From: Polynucleobacter sp. 71A-WALBACH
Lineage (GTDB): Bacteria; Pseudomonadota; Gammaproteobacteria; Burkholderiales; Burkholderiaceae
Direction of reading: 5' to 3'
Assembly: GCF_018882365.1 (NCBI RefSeq)
Contig: NZ_JACVOP010000001.1
Coordinates: forward strand, 724,449 to 788,448
DNA length: 64,000 nucleotides
In this document: piece after piece, positions 46,309 through 55,671 of the stretch
Position numbering within the stretch: position 1 is the stretch's first letter
Layout: every line of letters starts with the position of its first letter
The notes under the pieces: model-generated
The model's database searches: none
Seen by the model: only the letters and a program-made list of their open reading frames with translations
Told to the model about the DNA's origin: nothing
Program-made: the position numbers and the translations under genes

Positions 46309-47691
46309 ATGATGAATTCTTATTTAAATCGAGACTTGCCTGTTCCTCATGCCTTAACCCTAGCCTTAAGCTGGCTCTTTGCAATTTTGTATGGAGTGTG
46401 GCTTTTACCTAATACCGTTTTTACAAGAAATGTTTGCTTAATTGCAGGGGCACTTCTGAGTCTGCTCGTAATTGTGCCGCGTTGGCGATTGCTCCTGCAA
46501 AAGAGAGCCGCTCCAATTTGGTTGATTGCCATACTTTTTCTGTGGATTACTTTTCACCTATTCTTTATTGGGCAAGATTACTCAACGCAATTGATGGAAT
46601 ACACCAAGAGTTGGAAGAAGATTTTTATTAGTTCGGTGTTTGCAGTAGGGCTGGGAATGGCAATCGTTAGTAACTTTAAAGATCCTAAAAGATTAGCGAT
46701 TTACTGGCGAGTTATCTACTTTGGCTTGATGCTACCTATGGTGATTTATTTCATCAAGCTAGGGACTACTACATGGGCACCGCTTTTTGGAATCGAGCTT
46801 TCCCCACATTTAATGATCTCTCGAGAGATCTTTACTGATCCGTTTGCAGTCCATCGCTCGGGCTATGTATTTTTTGTTATGCCTGCTTTAGCCATTGGAA
46901 TTGCTAAGTTAGCCCATGCGATGTTGAGTGGGAAGTTTTCTCCAAAAGAAAATCTTATTTATATTGTGACCATCCTAATGACGGTTGCTCTTTTTCATGT
47001 GGAAGATGATCGCTTAGGTTACTTATTTGTAGCCTTACTTTTATTGATGGCCGCTATTCCAGTTGGCAATTCTTTATTAAAGAAATCTTCAATCTTTAAG
47101 TTAATATCTTTAGTACTTTTATTGTTCAGTATTACTTCGGTTGGAGTGATTGCATATCGACAGAATGATCAGTGGAAAACCTTAATTGCTGATGCTAAGG
47201 TCGGCATTCAAGTCGACCGTTATGATGCCTGGAAATACTCTCGCACAACACGCCCTGACTTACCTTTGAATGAATTTGAAAAACCAGCCAGTCTTTCAAA
47301 CTACGAAAGAACTGCTTGGGCCACCGCTGGCTCTCGTTTGGCGCTAAGCAATCCTTTGGGGTATGGCCTAATGAGCCAGTCTTTTGGTCGCCTATGTCGA
47401 ATTTATTGGCCAGATGCGGAGACCAGTTGGAGCCATAGTGCTTGGTTAGACTTTACTTTAGGATATGGTGTGATTGGGCTTCTCCTACTATTAGTTGCAT
47501 CATTGCTTGCATGGAATGTGGGCGGATCTATTTTGGAGCCATGGAAATTAATTGGGAAATGGGGTTTGGGCTCTTTAGTCCTAGTTTTTCTAGTAAAAGA
47601 AGTGTCATCAGAGGTTTATATCAATGCATTGATTTTTTTAGTGATGCTGGTGACGGCGCTTGCTTTAAGATTTCCAGAGCGGCAAGTCTAA
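46309..47691 (+). CDS. O-antigen ligase/polymerase family membrane protein (WaaL/Wzy type)
   Basis: A 460-residue protein with about ten hydrophobic helices. The long periplasmic loop with PDLPLNEFEKPASLSNYERTA and the conserved region DAETSWSHSAWLDFTLGYGVIGLLL match the Wzy_C/WaaL family, whose His-containing loop is needed for transfer of O-antigen from lipid carrier to lipid A core. Whether it is the ligase or the polymerase cannot be decided from sequence. It follows the GT9-like gene by 5 bases and precedes galE. Confidence 0.75.
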   Translation: MMNSYLNRDLPVPHALTLALSWLFAILYGVWLLPNTVFTRNVCLIAGALLSLLVIVPRWRLLLQKRAAPIWLIAILFLWITFHLFFIGQDYSTQLMEYTKSWKKIFISSVFAVGLGMAIVSNFKDPKRLAIYWRVIYFGLMLPMVIYFIKLGTTTWAPLFGIELSPHLMISREIFTDPFAVHRSGYVFFVMPALAIGIAKLAHAMLSGKFSPKENLIYIVTILMTVALFHVEDDRLGYLFVALLLLMAAIPVGNSLLKKSSIFKLISLVLLLFSITSVGVIAYRQNDQWKTLIADAKVGIQVDRYDAWKYSRTTRPDLPLNEFEKPASLSNYERTAWATAGSRLALSNPLGYGLMSQSFGRLCRIYWPDAETSWSHSAWLDFTLGYGVIGLLLLLVASLLAWNVGGSILEPWKLIGKWGLGSLVLVFLVKEVSSEVYINALIFLVMLVTALALRFPERQV

Positions 47692-47718
47692 AGTCAGCAA
47701 CCATTTCGGAAGGGGAAT

Positions 47719-48729
47719 ATGCGGATACTTTTAACTGGTGGCGCAGGTTACATAGGTAGCCATACTGCCGTAGTGCTTACTCAAGCAGGACACGAGGTTG
47801 TCATTCTTGATAATTTTTGTAATAGTCAAAGATCTGTATTGGAGCGCTTAAAAAGTATATTGGGCAAGGGGCTCCTTTGTATCGATGTTGATGTTCGTAA
47901 TACAGCTTCTGTAAGTAAGGCATTAAGAGACTATCAGATTGATGCAGTGATTCACTTTGCCGGCCTTAAAGCAGTGGGGGAGTCTGTTCAGAATCCCTTG
48001 AAGTATTACGCCAATAACGTACAGGGCTCAATTAGCGTGCTGCAAGCTATGCAAGAAGTGGGCATTAAGACTTTTGTATTCAGTTCAAGCGCTACCGTAT
48101 ATGGTGATCCTAAGTATCTGCCTTATGATGAGGATCATCCAACTCAGCCAATGAATCCCTATGGCTGGACCAAGCTACAGGTTGAAGAAATCTTGCACGA
48201 TCTTTCCAAATCAGATCCTCAATGGAAAATTTCCTGCCTTCGTTATTTCAACCCCGTGGGCGCCCATGATTCCGGCTTAATTGGCGAAGACCCAAATGGA
48301 ATTCCCAACAATCTAATGCCTTTTATTTCCAAAGTGGCCTCTGGGGAATTACCGCAGTTGAATATTTTTGGAAATGATTATCTATCTAAGGATGGAACAG
48401 GCGAAAGGGATTACATTCATGTAATGGACTTAGCCGATGGGCATATGGCAGCACTAGATTTTTTGTCAAATAACTCTGGTTGGCACGCCATTAATCTTGG
48501 GACCGGTGTCTCAACTAGTGTCTTGGAATTAGTCGAGGCCTTCGAAGGGGTGATTCACAAAAAACTACCAAAGGAATTTGTCGAACGACGACCGGGTGAT
48601 TTGCCAATTTACTATGCCAAGGTAGACAAGGCAAAGAATACCCTAGGCTGGGAGGCGAAAAGAAGTCTTCAGGATATGTGCAGGAGCTCTTGGGATTTTA
48701 AGAAAAAGAATTTATCTCCTGCCCAATAA
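47719..48729 (+). CDS. galE: UDP-glucose 4-epimerase
   Basis: Interconverts UDP-glucose and UDP-galactose (possibly also the N-acetyl forms), supplying galactose units. The N-terminal NAD motif is GGAGYIGSH at 7-15. The catalytic SSSATVYG and YGWTK follow, then FNPVGAHDSGLIGEDPNGIPNNLMPF and DYIHVMDLADGHMAAL. 336 residues is the normal length. It converges with the GT4 gene at 48760. Confidence 0.95.
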   Translation: MRILLTGGAGYIGSHTAVVLTQAGHEVVILDNFCNSQRSVLERLKSILGKGLLCIDVDVRNTASVSKALRDYQIDAVIHFAGLKAVGESVQNPLKYYANNVQGSISVLQAMQEVGIKTFVFSSSATVYGDPKYLPYDEDHPTQPMNPYGWTKLQVEEILHDLSKSDPQWKISCLRYFNPVGAHDSGLIGEDPNGIPNNLMPFISKVASGELPQLNIFGNDYLSKDGTGERDYIHVMDLADGHMAALDFLSNNSGWHAINLGTGVSTSVLELVEAFEGVIHKKLPKEFVERRPGDLPIYYAKVDKAKNTLGWEAKRSLQDMCRSSWDFKKKNLSPAQ

Positions 48730-48759
48730 TAGGTAATTTCGTTAAAGATATAGATTGTT

Positions 48760-49920
48760 TTATTTTTTAGATAGTAAAAAAGCGGGTAAGGGTTTAAGTA
48801 CATTTTCCCATTTGTAGTGCTGTGCTTTTTCATGAGCCATGATTTTCATACGACTCCTATCTTCGGGAGATAGACTAAAAAACTGTTTTAAGCCCTGCGT
48901 AATCGAGGTTTTATTTCTCGCTACAAATATTCCGTCTACCCCATCGGAGATGTAATCCTCTAAACCCCCTACTTTTGTACATAAAACGGGAAGTCCGCAA
49001 GCTAATGCCTCAATGCCGACTAAGCCAAACGATTCATATTCAGTCGGAAGCAAAAATAAATCTGAGCCTTGGTATGCGCGAGTTAATTGCTCCCTATTGG
49101 CTGCTGGTAAAGCAGAAACCTGACTTGATAGACCGAGCGCTTTTGCTTTGGTTAAAAGCTCAGTGGGATTGTCTTTGCCAATCACTACATAATGAAATTT
49201 AGAGGTGTCACCGTGAATTAGTTTCAAAGCGTCAAGTACTTCAAGGCAACCCTTGCGCTTAATCTCGTTTGTTACAGTTAGTAAAATAGTAGCATCCTGA
49301 TCAATCCCCAAAGAATTAGCTAATCCAGACTTTGATGCGGTGGAGGGAAAAAAATTCCTCAGATCAACACCATGCGGAACAATGTGTACACGTTCTTTAG
49401 CTGCGCCATAAAAAAAAGTGATTTCTGATTTGGTTCTTTGCGATGGGACTAGTATCTTAGGGCTCCCTTTTAAAAAAAGGATAGCTTCAGAAAGAATATA
49501 AAACCAGTGCTTAGGATTAAATAACCACTTGAATGCACCATGCTTCAGTCTCGTAGCTTGGGCGGCAAGATGGCAACTCCCAGCCATCACTAAGTCCGCA
49601 GAAAACAGGGCGCAGGGCGCGCTAATAATCTTAGAATGTGGGGTTTTTAATTGATTTGCAATTTGATGCGCGTCCTTCATCCATTGGATGCGCTGCCAAA
49701 TATCAAGAAAAGTATTTTTTGATTTTTTTAGGGGGAGACGACGGATATTTTCGCATAGGGACTCTAATGACTGGTCAATCTCAGAGCAGATTACATCAAT
49801 TTTGAACCCGTCTTTAGCAAGAAATTTTAGAACCTCAACCATTACACGTTCTACACCGCCAGTGTAATTAATTGACGGGTAGACGATGATCGCTTTATTG
49901 CGCTGAACATAATCGTTCAT
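48760..49920 (-). CDS. Glycosyltransferase family 4 protein
   Basis: A 386-residue GT-B enzyme with a C-terminal GT4 domain: ILLTVTNEIKRKGCLEVLDAL, later LLPTEYESFGLVGIEALACGLPVL (the E-x7-E type nucleotide-sugar site) and GGLEDYISDG. The N-terminal half starts IIVYPSINYTGGVERVMVEVL, with the Gly-rich acceptor loop. It lies downstream of the flippase (its ATG overlaps the flippase stop region by 26 bases) and is probably cotranscribed with the GT2 gene. Donor sugar not known. Confidence 0.85.
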   Translation of the reverse strand: MNDYVQRNKAIIVYPSINYTGGVERVMVEVLKFLAKDGFKIDVICSEIDQSLESLCENIRRLPLKKSKNTFLDIWQRIQWMKDAHQIANQLKTPHSKIISAPCALFSADLVMAGSCHLAAQATRLKHGAFKWLFNPKHWFYILSEAILFLKGSPKILVPSQRTKSEITFFYGAAKERVHIVPHGVDLRNFFPSTASKSGLANSLGIDQDATILLTVTNEIKRKGCLEVLDALKLIHGDTSKFHYVVIGKDNPTELLTKAKALGLSSQVSALPAANREQLTRAYQGSDLFLLPTEYESFGLVGIEALACGLPVLCTKVGGLEDYISDGVDGIFVARNKTSITQGLKQFFSLSPEDRSRMKIMAHEKAQHYKWENVLKPLPAFLLSKK

Positions 49921-51184
49921 ATAAACCTTGTCTAAATAGCAATGAATATGAAAGCATCAAAAATAACGCCACTGTAACTATGCTTGCCATAAAAATTCCG
50001 CTGTAGCCAAAGTGGGAGGATAAAAATTGGGATAAAAATATCTTTATGGCAATGAGCGGGGCAAGCCATACCGCCAATGCTTTTGATACTTCAGAAAATT
50101 GAATAAAAATTTGCATCAATGTTGCGGATAGAGTTAAGAATAAGAGTAAGCCGGACAACGAAAAAACAAATGGTTTATCAATATAAATATGGCTCCATAA
50201 TTGAGCTACCGGCTGCCCTATAAATGTAAATACAACAGCATAAAAGAGTCCTACAGCAAAGAAAATTAAATAACCTTGATGTATTTTATGCATCACACTT
50301 GACTTGGTAATTTTTCCGAGATGCGCGACAAAGTTGGCTATCACTGGAATAAGTGCGGCAGCTAGCAGACCGACACCTAATAACTGGAATCGAGAAATTA
50401 CACTGACCTTAGCTACATCTTCCGGTGCCAGAAAAAATCCCGCCAAATAAACATCTGAGCCAAGGAGCATCACCATGACAATTTGGACTATCCACAAGAC
50501 CCATCCTTCTTTTAATAGGGAGAGCGCTATTAATTTTGTTTTTTGAAAGTGGGCAATAGTTATTTTTAAAATTTCTGCAGATGTCCAGCCGGTAGTAAGT
50601 AAAAATATTTTTCCAACTAAGGGCACATACAACATGGCGCTTAGGAAAAAATAAATAACAAGAGCTGTCAGACTCCAATTAAAGAAATAGGCTGCGCTAA
50701 AGATGGATATCTGAACAATAGAGCGGGCTGCTTCAATGTAGCCAACAATCGAAGTTTCGAGATGGGCAAGCAAACTCTGGGCAGATACTGTCCCCAAAAT
50801 CGTAATTGAGGAGCAGATGATGGCGATATTCCTAAGTGAGGCATGATCCTTTGTTTCTGTGTGGAGAGTACTATAGACCAAGACGCCGAAAGCGATTAAA
50901 AGAAGGATCACCACAGTCATTAGAAATGTTGTGGCGTAGAGGGCTTTATTTTCTGCTGAGTTACCGGGCCCTAAATTTTTACCAATTCGTACTCGCATGG
51001 CGCTGATATAACCAAAATCTTGCGCAGTAATTAGGGAAAAAATTGCGAATAACCAGGCCCAAATTCCGAATTCATCAGCATTTAATAGGCGACCAAGTAG
51101 CAGTACATTTAAAAAGCTCGCCACCAAGCCTGTTAGCCTCGCGGCTAAATTGGCGATTGCCCCTACATAAATTGCTTTTGACAC
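49895..51184 (-). CDS. Wzx-type polysaccharide flippase
   Basis: A 429-residue membrane protein with 12 or so hydrophobic helices, of the MVF/PST oligosaccharide transporter group that moves lipid-linked O-units across the inner membrane. The N-terminus AIANLAARLTGLVASFLNVLLLGRLLNADEFGIWAW is the classic Wzx/RfbX opening. It is followed by the GT4 gene with a 26-base overlap and preceded by GT2 with 1 base between. It is the only flippase in the window, so it should serve the locus. Confidence 0.85.
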   Translation of the reverse strand: MSKAIYVGAIANLAARLTGLVASFLNVLLLGRLLNADEFGIWAWLFAIFSLITAQDFGYISAMRVRIGKNLGPGNSAENKALYATTFLMTVVILLLIAFGVLVYSTLHTETKDHASLRNIAIICSSITILGTVSAQSLLAHLETSIVGYIEAARSIVQISIFSAAYFFNWSLTALVIYFFLSAMLYVPLVGKIFLLTTGWTSAEILKITIAHFQKTKLIALSLLKEGWVLWIVQIVMVMLLGSDVYLAGFFLAPEDVAKVSVISRFQLLGVGLLAAALIPVIANFVAHLGKITKSSVMHKIHQGYLIFFAVGLFYAVVFTFIGQPVAQLWSHIYIDKPFVFSLSGLLLFLTLSATLMQIFIQFSEVSKALAVWLAPLIAIKIFLSQFLSSHFGYSGIFMASIVTVALFLMLSYSLLFRQGLYERLCSAQ

Positions 51185-51185
51185 T

Positions 51186-52181
51186 TCAGCTCTTTCTATT
51201 CATGCCAGTCAGAATAATAGATTTAGCAATATTTTTGGGCAAAATGGCGACTGCAATGAACCAACCGGTGTAAAGGAGGCGTTTTTTTATACTGAAGCCT
51301 GGCCAGTGGAGAATGGATTTTATTCCATCTATCAGGCACTTCCAGCGGGTATCTCCGCTGATAGGGTGCTCTTCTGGATTTACGCGCAATGAAATTAGTC
51401 GTAGTTTTACTTGGGCCGGCATCTCGTAATCGTAGGCGGAGGTAAGCCAGCGGGCCTTAGTTAGCAGTTCGTAAACAATTTTTCGAGTGTACTCAGCTAG
51501 CTCGACAGCCTTTGATGGAATGGCTGGACTATTGTTCATCACAAAGGTATTCACAGATTTAATTTTGTTGTGGATGCGATAAAACCCACCAGGGCTGTTA
51601 AGGTTGACAACTTCCCCTTGAAATGGGGCAACCAAGGCTGGAAGGGTATCGGCGCCAATTTTCCAGTCTATCTCACGCATTGGAAAGTAACCTTCTATCG
51701 CTGTCCGGCGATAGGCATTTCCACTCCCAGGTGGGCTCCCGTAGCTTCCAAACTTCTTAATAATCGTTTGAATATTGCTATCGTGAAGTGTTTCTGGAAA
51801 TAATTCGCCCGTTGGTACACCTTGTTCATTCATTAAGGTCAGTCGCCACTGCACTTTAGCGACAGCAGAGTCATTAAATAGCTTTGTCGCATCTTTAACA
51901 ACGTTTGGAAGTAAAAGATCATCCGAATCTAAAAAAATGATAACTTGACCGCTTGATGCCTTAAATCCTGCGTTATAGGCACTCCCTTGGCCACCATTCG
52001 CTTTTGAGATGATTTTTATTTGGTCGGAGAAGGTGTTAGCAATCTCGAGGGAGTCATCTGTTGAGCCATCATCTACAACAATCACTTCAATTGGTTGATA
52101 GGTTTGACCGATGGCACTTCGAATACAGTCTGCTAAAAAGCGCCCATAGTTGTAGTTATTGATGAGGATTGAAACTAGCAT
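51186..52181 (-). CDS. Glycosyltransferase family 2 protein
   Basis: A 331-residue GT-A enzyme. The N-terminal catalytic domain opens VSILINNYNYGRFLADCI and contains VVDDGSTDDSLEIA, ANGGQGSAYNAGF and the DxD-type metal motif LDSDD. The C-terminal third contains a helical tail with a hydrophobic segment near the end. It starts the minus-strand operon GT2-wzx-GT4. Sugar specificity is not deducible. Confidence 0.88.
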   Translation of the reverse strand: MLVSILINNYNYGRFLADCIRSAIGQTYQPIEVIVVDDGSTDDSLEIANTFSDQIKIISKANGGQGSAYNAGFKASSGQVIIFLDSDDLLLPNVVKDATKLFNDSAVAKVQWRLTLMNEQGVPTGELFPETLHDSNIQTIIKKFGSYGSPPGSGNAYRRTAIEGYFPMREIDWKIGADTLPALVAPFQGEVVNLNSPGGFYRIHNKIKSVNTFVMNNSPAIPSKAVELAEYTRKIVYELLTKARWLTSAYDYEMPAQVKLRLISLRVNPEEHPISGDTRWKCLIDGIKSILHWPGFSIKKRLLYTGWFIAVAILPKNIAKSIILTGMNRKS

Positions 52182-52441
52182 TCAGAATTCCAAGATGTTT
52201 GCACCAATGATATTTATGGGCAATCTGTAATTGCCCATATTGCCAATTGGATATGAGAGATCTTCAGTCGCTTTAAATGCTTTATGTATTAAATCTAAAT
52301 AGAATTATGCATAGCAATAAATATCTTACAAGCTTAATTTTAATATAATTCAAGAGTTGTAAATATTTTTAAGCCTTATATAAGTTCTAACGGTGTATTG
52401 CTAAATAGCGCAATACTTGATCAGTAAACCTGGCTGAATTT

Positions 52442-52469
52442 CAGGAGAAAAGTCCTGTCAATTTTTTAG
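52442..52469 (+). promoter_or_regulatory. Hairpin plus T-run, possible attenuator
   Basis: CAGGA/TCCTG forms a 5-bp stem around GAAAAG and is followed by TCAATTTTTT. It lies in the leader region ahead of the plus-strand GT9 gene. The short stem makes termination weak at best. Confidence 0.3.
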
Positions 52470-52496
52470 GCTAAATAAGATGTATACCGGTAGTTA

Positions 52497-52521
52497 TCGC
52501 ATATGCGAAAAATCCTATAAA
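52497..52521 (+). promoter_or_regulatory. 12-bp perfect palindrome beside a TATAAA box
   Basis: TCGCATATGCGA is a perfect 12-base palindrome; TATAAA starts 8 bases after it, at a distance of 11 bases from the ATG of the GT9 gene. The layout suggests an operator overlapping a promoter, but no good -35 box is present. Confidence 0.35.
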
Positions 52522-52532
52522 CTGACCAACTA

Positions 52533-53573
52533 ATGAAAATTACGCTTGTAAAACTTGGTGGAATAGGGGACATAGTTCAGCTCTCAACGGCGCTATTTAA
52601 ATATCGCCAAGATAATCCAGATCTCAAGCTTGATTTTGTAACGAGTAAATCCTTTTCTGATCTTGTTCAAGCATTTGGTGTTGCTGATAGAGTTATTGCA
52701 GTTGACGATAAAAAATTGTTTTTTGGAAATTATCTTTATCGACTTATTAATCTTTTAGCCGCATCCCTAAAAATAGCAACTTTTACTTATAACAGTAAAA
52801 AAATTATTACTGCATATGTTGATTGGCGCTATAGACTCCTAACCATGGCGACCTTCTGGGTTCCTTGCATCTGTTTTTTAAAAAAGGGGAATGACCCTCA
52901 GCTGATTCAGGGTAGAAACCGAGTGTTTGAGTATTTAAGTCTCATCTCACAAGAGTCCTTGCCAAAAATTGACGTCGCAAAGGTTTCGGATGAATTTGGG
53001 GCTCATTTACTTTCAGGCTCTGGTGATACTTTAAAAAAGTTCAATCTTTATCAAGCACCTTTCGTAACCTTAATTCCAGGTGGCGCTAAAAATCTTCTGC
53101 GTGATGATGGTTTGCGTCGATGGCCGGTCAATCACTATAAAGAGCTTGCTATAAATTTGATTGCGCTTGGTGAAAGGGTCGTTATCGCAGGTGGTCCTGA
53201 AGATATCTGGGTAAGAGAGGCCTTCAAGGGTCTGCCCGTAATCGATATTATTGGAAAAACTTCCATCATCGAATTGGTTCACATATTTAGTCAAGCTCGG
53301 CTGGTTATTTCACACGATACCGGCCCAATACACTTAGCTTCGTTAACTAAGGCGCCGCTCATAGGTCTTTTTGGCCCCACCCCAATCAATGCCGTTATTC
53401 CTTTAGGAAGGGCAAAAACCGTTGGCATACAACTGGGTAATCGTATTTCTTGTTCTCCTTGTTATGACGGTAGAAGCTATGCGGAATGCTCAAACGCGCG
53501 ATGTATGAAGGAGATTTCTCCTGAGCAAGTATTGGTTGAGGCAAAAAGTCTATTGCCAAAAACGATTTACTAA
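52533..53573 (+). CDS. Glycosyltransferase family 9 (heptosyltransferase-like)
   Basis: A 346-residue GT9 protein. The N-terminus MKITLVKLGGIGDIVQLSTALF matches the family opening. The C-terminal domain has TLIPGGAKNLLRDDGLRRWP and the signature ARLVISHDTGPIHLASLTKAPLIGLFGPTP near residues 250-280. A Cys-rich stretch near the end (CSPCYDGRSYAECSNARCMKEI) is typical of WaaF/WaaQ-like proteins. It is followed by the GT4 gene after 73 bases. Heptose or a related sugar is the probable donor substrate. Confidence 0.82.
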   Translation: MKITLVKLGGIGDIVQLSTALFKYRQDNPDLKLDFVTSKSFSDLVQAFGVADRVIAVDDKKLFFGNYLYRLINLLAASLKIATFTYNSKKIITAYVDWRYRLLTMATFWVPCICFLKKGNDPQLIQGRNRVFEYLSLISQESLPKIDVAKVSDEFGAHLLSGSGDTLKKFNLYQAPFVTLIPGGAKNLLRDDGLRRWPVNHYKELAINLIALGERVVIAGGPEDIWVREAFKGLPVIDIIGKTSIIELVHIFSQARLVISHDTGPIHLASLTKAPLIGLFGPTPINAVIPLGRAKTVGIQLGNRISCSPCYDGRSYAECSNARCMKEISPEQVLVEAKSLLPKTIY

Positions 53574-53646
53574 AAATGGCACCCTCTTAAGCTGCGACTG
53601 ATGCATTGTGCTTCTCAAAAAAATATTAGATCAGAAAGAAGATTAG

Positions 53647-54744
53647 ATGCGGGTAGCAATTGTTCACTATTGGCTAGTAAATATGCGTGGCGGAGAAAAG
53701 GTGCTCGAGGCCTTATGTGAGCTTTATCCTCAAGCTGATATCTACACTCATGTATATGACCCCGAGAATATTTCTGAGGCTATCAAAAAACATCACATCA
53801 CCACTACTTTTATTCAAAAGCTGCCTAAGGCGATCCAGTGGTATCAGAATTACCTACCCCTAATGCCCTTCGCTTTATGGTTTTTGAACCTCAAGAATTA
53901 TGATCTTGTGATTGGTTTGGAATCTGGGCCAACAAAAGGTGCTCGCCTTAGCAAAAATGCAATTTGCATTAATTGTTGCTTCACTCCCATGCGTTATATC
54001 TGGGACTTATTTGATGAATACTATGCCTCTGTAGGAATTTTTAAAAAACTGATGATGCTTCTCTGTGTAAAGCCTCTGCGTTGGTGGGACGTTTTTACCT
54101 CTAAGCGAGTAGACCTCTTTATCTCCATTTCAACCATCGTAAAAAAACGGGTAAAAAACTGCTATGGACGAGACTCGGTCATTATTTATCCGCCTGTAGA
54201 AGTGGATTCTTTTAAGATTTCTCCAAATATTGGGGATTATTATTTAATGTTTGGTCAGTTGGTTTCCTACAAAAGGCCCCAGCTTGCAGTTGAAGCATTT
54301 AATGCTTCTGGCAAAAAGCTCATTGTTATTGGGCAGGGCGAACTTTTGGGGGGTCTCAAAAAAATAGCACAACCTAATATTGAGTTTCTTGGTCGACTTG
54401 ATGACGACTCTATTAGGAGTTATCTCTCAAACTGTAAGGCTCTAATTTTTCCGGGACTAGAGGATTTTGGTATTGTTCCAGTCGAGGCCATGGCTTCAGG
54501 AAGACCTGTGATTGCTTATGGACAGGGTGGTGCTTTAGATACGGTTGTTGATGGGAAGACCGGCGTCTTCTTCCAGGAGCAGACTGTTCATGGGTTAAAT
54601 CAGGCTATTGAGACTTTTGAAAAAAATGCTAGGCAATATAAGCCTATTGAGATTCGGGAATGGGCTAGAAAATTTTCGAAAGAGCATTTTCAGCATCAAT
54701 TTCTTGAGTTGGTGAAGCCCTTACTTGCTATAAAGAAACATTAG
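53647..54744 (+). CDS. Glycosyltransferase family 4 protein, mannosyltransferase-like
   Basis: A 365-residue GT4 enzyme. The N-terminus RVAIVHYWLVNMRGGEKVLEAL and the region CINCCFTPMRYIWDLFDEYY are typical of WbaZ/MtfA-like mannosyltransferases. The C-terminal domain has YYLMFGQLVSYKRPQLAVEAF and LIFPGLEDFGIVPVEAMASGRPVIAYG (the EX7E motif), then GALDTVVDGKTGVFF. With GDP-mannose made by manC, mannose is a reasonable donor, by inference. A probable terminator with a long loop follows. Confidence 0.82.
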   Translation: MRVAIVHYWLVNMRGGEKVLEALCELYPQADIYTHVYDPENISEAIKKHHITTTFIQKLPKAIQWYQNYLPLMPFALWFLNLKNYDLVIGLESGPTKGARLSKNAICINCCFTPMRYIWDLFDEYYASVGIFKKLMMLLCVKPLRWWDVFTSKRVDLFISISTIVKKRVKNCYGRDSVIIYPPVEVDSFKISPNIGDYYLMFGQLVSYKRPQLAVEAFNASGKKLIVIGQGELLGGLKKIAQPNIEFLGRLDDDSIRSYLSNCKALIFPGLEDFGIVPVEAMASGRPVIAYGQGGALDTVVDGKTGVFFQEQTVHGLNQAIETFEKNARQYKPIEIREWARKFSKEHFQHQFLELVKPLLAIKKH

Positions 54745-54757
54745 AGACGTTCTCTTA

Positions 54758-54812
54758 AGGCGCGCTTACTAATGATGGTGATGTTTAGCAAAGACGCATT
54801 CTAAGAGCGCCT
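54758..54812 (+). terminator. Large-loop hairpin with T-tract after the GT4 gene
   Basis: AGGCGCGCTTA (54758-54768) pairs with TAAGAGCGCCT (54802-54812) over 11 positions with one mismatch, a 33-base loop, and is followed by ATTTTTTATTTT. It falls between the convergent GT4 and methyltransferase genes. Confidence 0.5.
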
Positions 54813-54817
54813 ATTTT

Positions 54818-55609
54818 TTATTTTGCAATCAAAATCACTTCTAAGTTAGTCGCAAAAAATTTTAATGGAGTGTAGGCACATAAAAGTCTGTCTAATTTCT
54901 CCAAAATTCTATCTAATTTGAGCGGTATGGAATTTTTTGGAAATAATTGCGCCATTTCTATAGAAGCGATCTCGAAGCCAGAATTTTCGGCCATCTGCTT
55001 AATATCTGATCGCCAATACAGACGATCATGATAAAAGTTCCCGCGCAAGTGGGCGAGTGCCTGAGTCCACGAAAGCTTATATGGCAAGAAAGTAATAATA
55101 AAAAGACCATCTTTTTTGAGAATTCTCCGTACCTCTTGCATGGAAGAAAGATCTTGCTTGACATGCTCCAGTACGCCAAAACTAAGAACACAATCAAAAC
55201 TCTCGCTAGGGAATGGAAGGTGTACGTTATCAGTTAGTGGGATGACGTCAATTTTTTGCTCTTTAATAATAGGTATCTCTTGACCAAAGCTAGAATCTTC
55301 GCTCTCTACCTGCAAATCACAGGAGGTGATATTGAGACCTTCTTTTTTGAGGAGGTAGGTGATTTGACCCTTTCCGCAACCCCAATCCAATACTTTATAA
55401 CTCGCTAAGTCCTGATTAGGGAGCGCTTTAAGAAAGGTCGCTATAAATTGGGTTTGGCGTACATATACTGCTTGCGTAGACTTTCCTAAGAAGGAATGTG
55501 ACTCATGCAGTGAGGAAATTTTAGATAAATATGTCTCCTCAAGTATTGGGGAATTTAAGATCCCCTTTTCTCCCCTGATAATATTTTTCACTTGCAAAAG
55601 TTGAGACAT
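54818..55609 (-). CDS. Class I SAM-dependent methyltransferase
   Basis: A 263-residue methyltransferase with the SAM motif VLDWGCGKGQITYLL, then ITSCDLQVESEDS and FDCVLSFGVLEHVKQDLSSM (the acidic and VLEHV motifs of the Ubi/Coq methyltransferase-like group). An 80-residue N-terminal region precedes the Rossmann core. It is flanked by the initiating sugar transferase gene on the same strand. In this setting it may O-methylate a sugar of the O-antigen or a chain end, but no acceptor motif proves that. Confidence 0.78.
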   Translation of the reverse strand: MSQLLQVKNIIRGEKGILNSPILEETYLSKISSLHESHSFLGKSTQAVYVRQTQFIATFLKALPNQDLASYKVLDWGCGKGQITYLLKKEGLNITSCDLQVESEDSSFGQEIPIIKEQKIDVIPLTDNVHLPFPSESFDCVLSFGVLEHVKQDLSSMQEVRRILKKDGLFIITFLPYKLSWTQALAHLRGNFYHDRLYWRSDIKQMAENSGFEIASIEMAQLFPKNSIPLKLDRILEKLDRLLCAYTPLKFFATNLEVILIAK

Positions 55610-55671
55610 ATAACGTGTTCCGAATTTTTAATTATGATAGTGAATTTCTTGGCTAATATTTTCTTGAGTAT

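Larger units (their letters stand above)
52182..52532. other. 351-base AT-rich divergent intergenic region with several palindromes
   Basis: No gene is seen between the divergent GT2 and GT9 genes. It contains four perfect inverted repeats. TATGGGCAAT/ATTGCCCATA is at 52215-52239 (10-bp stem, 5-base loop). GTATTGC/GCAATAC is at 52395-52416. CAGGA/TCCTG is at 52442-52457, followed by a T-run. The 12-bp palindrome TCGCATATGCGA is at 52497-52508, with TATAAA (52516-52521) a few bases later and the next ATG 11 bases further on. Promoters and regulatory sites for both directions probably lie here. Confidence 0.6.
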
